From JAGLTQ01 sp964605385 (GTDB lineage: Bacteria > Pseudomonadota > Gammaproteobacteria > UBA6429 > Thiohalophilaceae), in assembly GCA_964605385.1 (NCBI GenBank), contig CAZSCK010000019.1, forward strand, positions 1 through 40,026: 40,026 nucleotides of DNA, in the 5' to 3' direction. Shown here piece by piece: positions 35,964-40,026 of the stretch. The translations under genes were made by a program, and so were the position numbers. The notes under the pieces are model-generated. The model worked only from the letters and a program-made list of their open reading frames with translations, was not told the origin of the DNA and ran no database searches. The first letter of the stretch is position 1, and each line of letters begins with the position of its first letter.

Positions 35964-36020
35964 AAGTTAATCGTTAAACATTTGAAATTTTTATATATTA
36001 AAGATATTGGAATACATTTT

Positions 36021-37007
36021 ATGAAATTATTAGCCTCTTTATTCTGTCTCTTATTATCAACTTCCATATATGCTGATAGTGGTCAATTTAAGCTTGAGAT
36101 GATTCAGGCAAAACGCGGAGACGTGTCTGCTCAATTTCGAGTCGCATCTTCCTATGAATTTGGTACTGACGTTAAGCAAGACTTAAACGAAGCATTAAAT
36201 TGGTACCTCACAGCAGCAAATAAATCACATGCACGATCTCAATTTAAAATAGGCTATTTTTATGAGTATGGTATTGGTGTTTCAAGAGATCACGATCTTG
36301 CTATATCGTGGTACAAAAAAGCAAAAATAAACGGTAGTAGACTAGCCACAAAACGTTTAATTAAAATGGCAGACGCAAAGAAAAAAATATCGACTTATAA
36401 TCAAGAGTTAGCTAGAGCAAAAAAAGTTGAAAAGGCGAAAGAGATTGCAAGGAATATAAGGATCTCGAAAGCTAAGGAGATCACGAAGGCTAAAAGGATT
36501 TTGAAAGCTAAGAAGATCGCGAAGGCTAAAACAATCGCCAGGACTACAAAGATAACTAACAGAAAAAATAGTGTTGCCACTAAAAATACCCGAAATAAGA
36601 CCTTGATAAAATTCCCTAATATACAAAAAATCATTTTAAATAATAAGTGGAAAAATAAACATGGTTCTGCAGATTACATTCCATCTACAACAACAACATG
36701 CCTTGGTACTGGTGACCGCGAATTTACGTGCTTTTCCAGCGAAAAAACTCGAAATATAAAAGGCATTGATGTTACATATATAGTTAAATCTACAATCACA
36801 AAATTCAAATCTAACGGTAGTTTCAATGTTATATATAATTACAACGGGATAAATCTTTCCGGAGAACAAACTACAGCTTCTGACGTCTATGGTCTAACTA
36901 TAAAGAAAGGCTGGCAACAACCCGCAATGAGGGTCAAATGTCAGGCTAGAAGCAGAAAAAATATTACATGTGCAAGAGGTAATAGAAATGTTGAATTTTA
37001 TTACTAA
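36021..37007 (+). CDS. Exported Sel1-repeat protein with Lys-rich helix and four-cysteine C-terminal domain
   Basis: I chose the ATG at 36021 (328 residues) because a signal peptide follows at once (MKLLASLFCLLLSTSIYA). A TTG at 35982 would put 13 residues in front. Two Sel1 repeats follow (AQFRVASSYEFGTDVKQDL; SQFKIGYFYEYGIGVSRDHD). A lysine-rich stretch comes next with four six-residue repeats (KAKEIT type), then a C-terminal domain of about 110 residues with likely beta structure and four cysteines (TCLGTG, FTCFSS, VKCQAR, ITCARG) that could form two disulfides. I do not recognise that last domain. It is a neighbour and partial paralogue of the preceding gene (same signal-Sel1-helix plan). 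Function unknown. Confidence 0.75.
   Translation: MKLLASLFCLLLSTSIYADSGQFKLEMIQAKRGDVSAQFRVASSYEFGTDVKQDLNEALNWYLTAANKSHARSQFKIGYFYEYGIGVSRDHDLAISWYKKAKINGSRLATKRLIKMADAKKKISTYNQELARAKKVEKAKEIARNIRISKAKEITKAKRILKAKKIAKAKTIARTTKITNRKNSVATKNTRNKTLIKFPNIQKIILNNKWKNKHGSADYIPSTTTTCLGTGDREFTCFSSEKTRNIKGIDVTYIVKSTITKFKSNGSFNVIYNYNGINLSGEQTTASDVYGLTIKKGWQQPAMRVKCQARSRKNITCARGNRNVEFYY
36465..36536 (+). repeat. 18-bp degenerate tandem repeat (four units)
   Basis: Four units of the type xCGAAAGCTAAGGAGATC encode six-residue steps S/T/L/A-K-A-K-x-I. They differ from one another at several bases and are older than the 45-bp array upstream. Confidence 0.75.
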
Positions 37008-37879
37008 AAAAATAGTTTTATAAGCACTCTAACATCACATGTAAGATGTTCACGCTCGCTAGAATGTCTTTTTTTGTAGTGTTAATGTCTTCACCGGAAT
37101 CACTGATGCTAATGGTGATTTTTATATATTAAAAAAACAAACAGGACACAAACAAGACAGACGCCCTTGACGATGTTTACAGTTTTGGCCTGTTACATTC
37201 GTTTTACCACACAAAAAAGCACGGCGAACACAGCATGAAACATAATGATAGCAGGGAGTAGTATCAAGAGAAATTTGATTTTTTCGAGCGGCAGGCATGG
37301 TTTATTTCCATATAACTTAAGTGATTCAAATCCGTTGAATTCATAAATATTAGAATTGACGGTATTTCTTGTCAATTGTTAGTGTGGGTGTCCAGTTAAA
37401 TTCTTTATTGTCTTGGCAGTAAATTAAATTCGTATGTCTTGTTGACAGGAGCTTGCTAATGAATGGGCTACCCCTGAGAGCAATTAATAAACCAGAAATT
37501 TCTGAAATAGGCTGTATTTGAATGAAATTTAGCTTCCTGGCTCACTAAATCTACATAAATTCAGCTTATCGATCCTGTCTAAAGTCTTATTAGAGGGCGG
37601 ATTTGGCTTGCCCGCAGGGGGTAAAAAATGGGAGAATTGCCGGCTCCATTTTCCGCTATAGGTGTTGATTCGAAAAATCGGTTTTGGTGGGAAGTTAGGG
37701 AGAAATGGACAAAGATTAACGCAATATTTTTATCGGTTTTGACTCCGAAATCTGAAACCAAATTTAGTGTGGTTGCCCATGTTTACAGGTAATCATAAGG
37801 GCATTTTATATGTTTAAAAACAAACACATAGATGCCAGGAAAGTTTTTAATTTTAAATTTTAACGTTATGGAGAGAGCT
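37008..37879. other. Long intergenic region before tkt, no supported gene
   Basis: About 870 bp of AT-rich sequence. Small open frames on the minus strand (37193-37375, 37579-37761) show no domain. Short plus-strand stretches look like coding debris: VNVFTGITDANGDFYI from about 37078, resembling a repeat of surface proteins, and TDALDDVYSFGLLHS from 37157, faintly like a protein-kinase subdomain. Neither extends. The last part should hold the tkt promoter; I could not choose between several weak candidates. Confidence 0.5.
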
Positions 37880-39853
37880 ATGTCATCTCGCAAAGACCTT
37901 GCTAATGCAATCCGTGCTTTAAGTATGGATGCAGTTCAAAAAGCTAATTCAGGCCATCCAGGTGCCCCTATGGGTATGGCGGATATCGCTGAAGTATTGT
38001 GGAACAACAATATGAACCACAATCCATCTAATCCAGACTGGACCAATCGTGACCGTTTCATTCTTTCGAATGGCCATGGTTCTATGCTTATATATTCATT
38101 ATTACATTTGACGGGTTACGACCTTTCAATTGACGATTTAAAGAGCTTCCGCCAGTTACATTCAAGAACCCCAGGTCATCCAGAGTATGGTTATGCACCA
38201 GGCATCGAAACAACCACTGGTCCTCTAGGTCAGGGTATTACTAATGGCGTGGGCATGGCGATTGCTGAAAAAGCAATGGCTGGTCAATTCAACCAAAAAG
38301 GTCACGATATTGTTGATCACAACACTTTCGTTTTCTTAGGTGATGGTTGTTTGATGGAAGGTATTTCTCATGAAGCCTGTTCACTTGCCGGTACTTTAGG
38401 TTTAGGTAAGTTAATTGCATTCTGGGATGACAACGGTATTTCTATCGATGGTCATGTTGATGGCTGGTTCACTGATGATACTCCTAAACGTTTCGAGTCT
38501 TATGGCTGGCACGTTATTGCTGATGTAGATGGTCACGATGCTGATGCTCTGCAAAAAGCAATCGATACCGCGAAAGCAATGACAGACAAGCCAACCATGA
38601 TTTGTTGTAAAACAACCATTGGTTTTGGTTCGCCAAACAAAGCGGGCTCTCACGCTTGTCACGGTGCACCATTAGGTGAAGAAGAAATTAACTTAACTAA
38701 AGCGGCTTTAGGCTGGGATTATGGTCCTTTCGAAGTTCCTGCTGATGTTTATGCTGGTTGGGATTGCAAAGAAAGTGGTGCTAAAGCAGAAGCCGCCTGG
38801 AACGAAAAGTTCGCAGCATATAAGACTGCCTTCCCTGAATTAGCAGCTGAATACGAACGTCGTATGGCGGGTGATTTACCTGCAGATTGGGCAGCTAAAT
38901 CTGCTGAATATATTGCATCTGTAAATGCTGATGCGAAAAGCCCTGCAACACGCCAGGCATCATTAGCATCTATCGAAGCTTATTCACCAATGTTACCTGA
39001 AATGTTTGGTGGTTCTGCCGATTTAGGTTGTTCTAACCTGACGGAATGGTCTGGTTACAAGCCAATGATCAACAATGAAGATGCTAACTATCTTAACTAT
39101 GGTGTTCGTGAATTTGCAATGTCTGCAATCATGAATGGTATGGCGTTACACGGTGGTTTAATTCCATTCGGCGCAACATTCTTAATGTTCTCTGAGTACG
39201 CACGTAATGCGTTACGTATGGCAGCATTAATGAAAATTCGTAGTATTTTTGTATTTACTCATGATTCTATTGGTTTAGGCGAAGATGGTCCTACGCATCA
39301 ACCTGTTGAGCAAATCCCTACACTTCGTATGATTCCTAATATGGCAGTATGGCGTCCATGTGATGCTGTTGAAGCTGCAGTATGTTGGCAGCAAGCCGCT
39401 GAACGTAAAACAGGTCCTTCTACTTTGATCTTCTCTCGTCAGGGTTTAGCACATCAAACTCGTACAGATGCACAAATTGCTGACATCGCTAAGGGCGGTT
39501 ACATCTTAAAAGATTGTGACGGTACTCCAGATGCAGTCATCATTGCGACAGGTTCTGAAATTGAACTTGCAATGGGTGCAGCAGAAGCTATGTCTGGTAA
39601 GAAGATTCGTGTTGTTTCAATGCCTTCAGTGAATGTATTTGAAGAGCAAGATGACGATTACCAAACTGCAGTATTAGGTATGGGTCTTGCGACAGTTGCA
39701 GTTGAAGCAGCAGTAACAGCCGCTTGGTACAAGTACGCGGATGTTGTTGTGGGTATTGACCACTTTGGTGAGTCTGCTCCAGCTCCTGAACTGTTTAAAG
39801 AGTTCGGTTTCACTGTTGAAAACGTAGTGAAGGCTGCTGAATCAGTAATGTAA
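37880..39853 (+). CDS. tkt: Transketolase
   Basis: Transketolase moves two-carbon ketol units between sugars, using thiamine diphosphate, in the pentose phosphate and Calvin cycles. The ATG at 37880 has a GGAGAG site and gives 657 residues; upstream in-frame starts at 37868 and 37832 lack this. Motifs are NSGHPGAPMGMADIAEVLW, SNGHGSMLIYSLLHLTGY, GPLGQGITNGVGMA, the ThDP motif GDGCLMEGISHEA to DDN, KAGSHACHGAPLG and, in the pyrimidine domain, FTHDSIGLGEDGPTHQP. It is followed by a gapA-type gene, the arrangement of central-carbon gene clusters. Codon use is cleaner than in the preceding accessory genes, as for a highly expressed gene. Confidence 0.97.
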   Translation: MSSRKDLANAIRALSMDAVQKANSGHPGAPMGMADIAEVLWNNNMNHNPSNPDWTNRDRFILSNGHGSMLIYSLLHLTGYDLSIDDLKSFRQLHSRTPGHPEYGYAPGIETTTGPLGQGITNGVGMAIAEKAMAGQFNQKGHDIVDHNTFVFLGDGCLMEGISHEACSLAGTLGLGKLIAFWDDNGISIDGHVDGWFTDDTPKRFESYGWHVIADVDGHDADALQKAIDTAKAMTDKPTMICCKTTIGFGSPNKAGSHACHGAPLGEEEINLTKAALGWDYGPFEVPADVYAGWDCKESGAKAEAAWNEKFAAYKTAFPELAAEYERRMAGDLPADWAAKSAEYIASVNADAKSPATRQASLASIEAYSPMLPEMFGGSADLGCSNLTEWSGYKPMINNEDANYLNYGVREFAMSAIMNGMALHGGLIPFGATFLMFSEYARNALRMAALMKIRSIFVFTHDSIGLGEDGPTHQPVEQIPTLRMIPNMAVWRPCDAVEAAVCWQQAAERKTGPSTLIFSRQGLAHQTRTDAQIADIAKGGYILKDCDGTPDAVIIATGSEIELAMGAAEAMSGKKIRVVSMPSVNVFEEQDDDYQTAVLGMGLATVAVEAAVTAAWYKYADVVVGIDHFGESAPAPELFKEFGFTVENVVKAAESVM

Positions 39854-39859
39854 TTTGAT

Positions 39860-39887
39860 AGGTCGAAGCTTGTATTGGCTTCGACCT
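39860..39887 (+). terminator. Stem-loop after tkt
   Basis: A perfect 10-bp stem, AGGTCGAAGC at 39860-39869 and GCTTCGACCT at 39878-39887 with an 8-base loop, begins 7 bp after the tkt stop. It is followed by GTTATTTAAGC, not a full T tract, so it may be a partial terminator or a stabilising 3' hairpin before the next gene. Confidence 0.6.
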
Positions 39888-39941
39888 GTTATTTAAGCTT
39901 TATTTAGAATTAAAAATTTTTAACTTTGAGGAAAAATAACA

Positions 39942-40026
39942 ATGGCTATTAAAGTTGGTATTAACGGTTTCGGCCGTATTGGTCGCATGGTATTCCGTGC
40001 TGTATATAAAGAATTTAAAGACATCG
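39942..40026 (+). CDS. gapA: Glyceraldehyde-3-phosphate dehydrogenase, 5' end only
   Basis: The window ends 28 codons into this gene. The visible part contains the NAD-binding N-terminus IKVGINGFGRIGRMVFRA, diagnostic for the GAPDH family. The ATG at 39942 follows a GAGGAAAAATAACA ribosome site. The position after tkt suggests a glycolytic/Calvin-cycle gap gene rather than epd (erythrose-4-phosphate dehydrogenase), but epd also follows tkt in some relatives and the fragment is too short to decide. Confidence 0.85.
   Translation, partial: MAIKVGINGFGRIGRMVFRAVYKEFKDI

Noticed and set aside
37193..37375. Short minus-strand open frame with a hydrophobic stretch
   Set aside because: No ribosome site or family resemblance; located in AT-rich intergenic sequence where such frames are expected by chance.

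Overview
The window is a chromosomal segment of an AT-rich gammaproteobacterium. Its backbone follows the order known from Pseudomonas and relatives: yggT-proC-yggS divergent from pilT-pilU; the pyrX-pyrB-pyrR-ruvX-algH-tonB-gshB block; the type IV pilus chemosensory operon pilG-H-I-J-K-chpA-chpB-chpC; rsmE; metF-ahcY; metK; tkt and the start of a gapA-type gene. The genus cannot be fixed from the sequence alone.

Layout. 1-1836 is the 5' part of a dynamin-like GTPase gene (minus). 2064-4785 (minus) is yggS-proC-yggT followed by a yggU gene broken by an in-frame stop and separated from yggT by a repeat-like segment. 4903-7148 (plus) holds the two twitching-motility retraction ATPases. 7160-15167 (minus) is a long gene train for pyrimidine synthesis (a PyrK-like electron-transfer subunit, a non-catalytic dihydroorotase homologue, aspartate carbamoyltransferase, PyrR), RuvX, AlgH, TonB, an ApbE lipoprotein and glutathione synthetase. 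15571-27639 (plus) is the complete Pil-Chp chemosensory cluster. Its chpA gene carries a 100-N assembly gap inside a 9-bp tandem repeat, so it only looks like two genes.

27642-32406 (minus) carries rsmE and the activated methyl cycle genes. metF-ahcY follows a well-formed SAH riboswitch, and metK follows a SAM-II riboswitch with an intrinsic terminator whose 3' arm copies the end of the aptamer. The two RNAs suggest that the cell reads SAM and SAH separately at adjacent transcription units. This is the most interesting regulatory arrangement in the window.

32502-37007 (plus) is an accessory-looking stretch: a thioredoxin-fold protein, a porin-like barrel, a one-domain phosphate-binding-like periplasmic protein, and two exported Sel1 proteins that each continue into a lysine-rich repetitive helix. 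The first has seven 15-residue repeats, some identical at the DNA level. I do not recognise the last two as a described system. The window closes with transketolase (37880-39853) and the first 28 codons of glyceraldehyde-3-phosphate dehydrogenase.

Several intergenic spaces hold imperfect palindromic segments that look like dispersed repeats (about 2361-2530, 8121-8222 and 30975-31067, and possibly 33083-33385).
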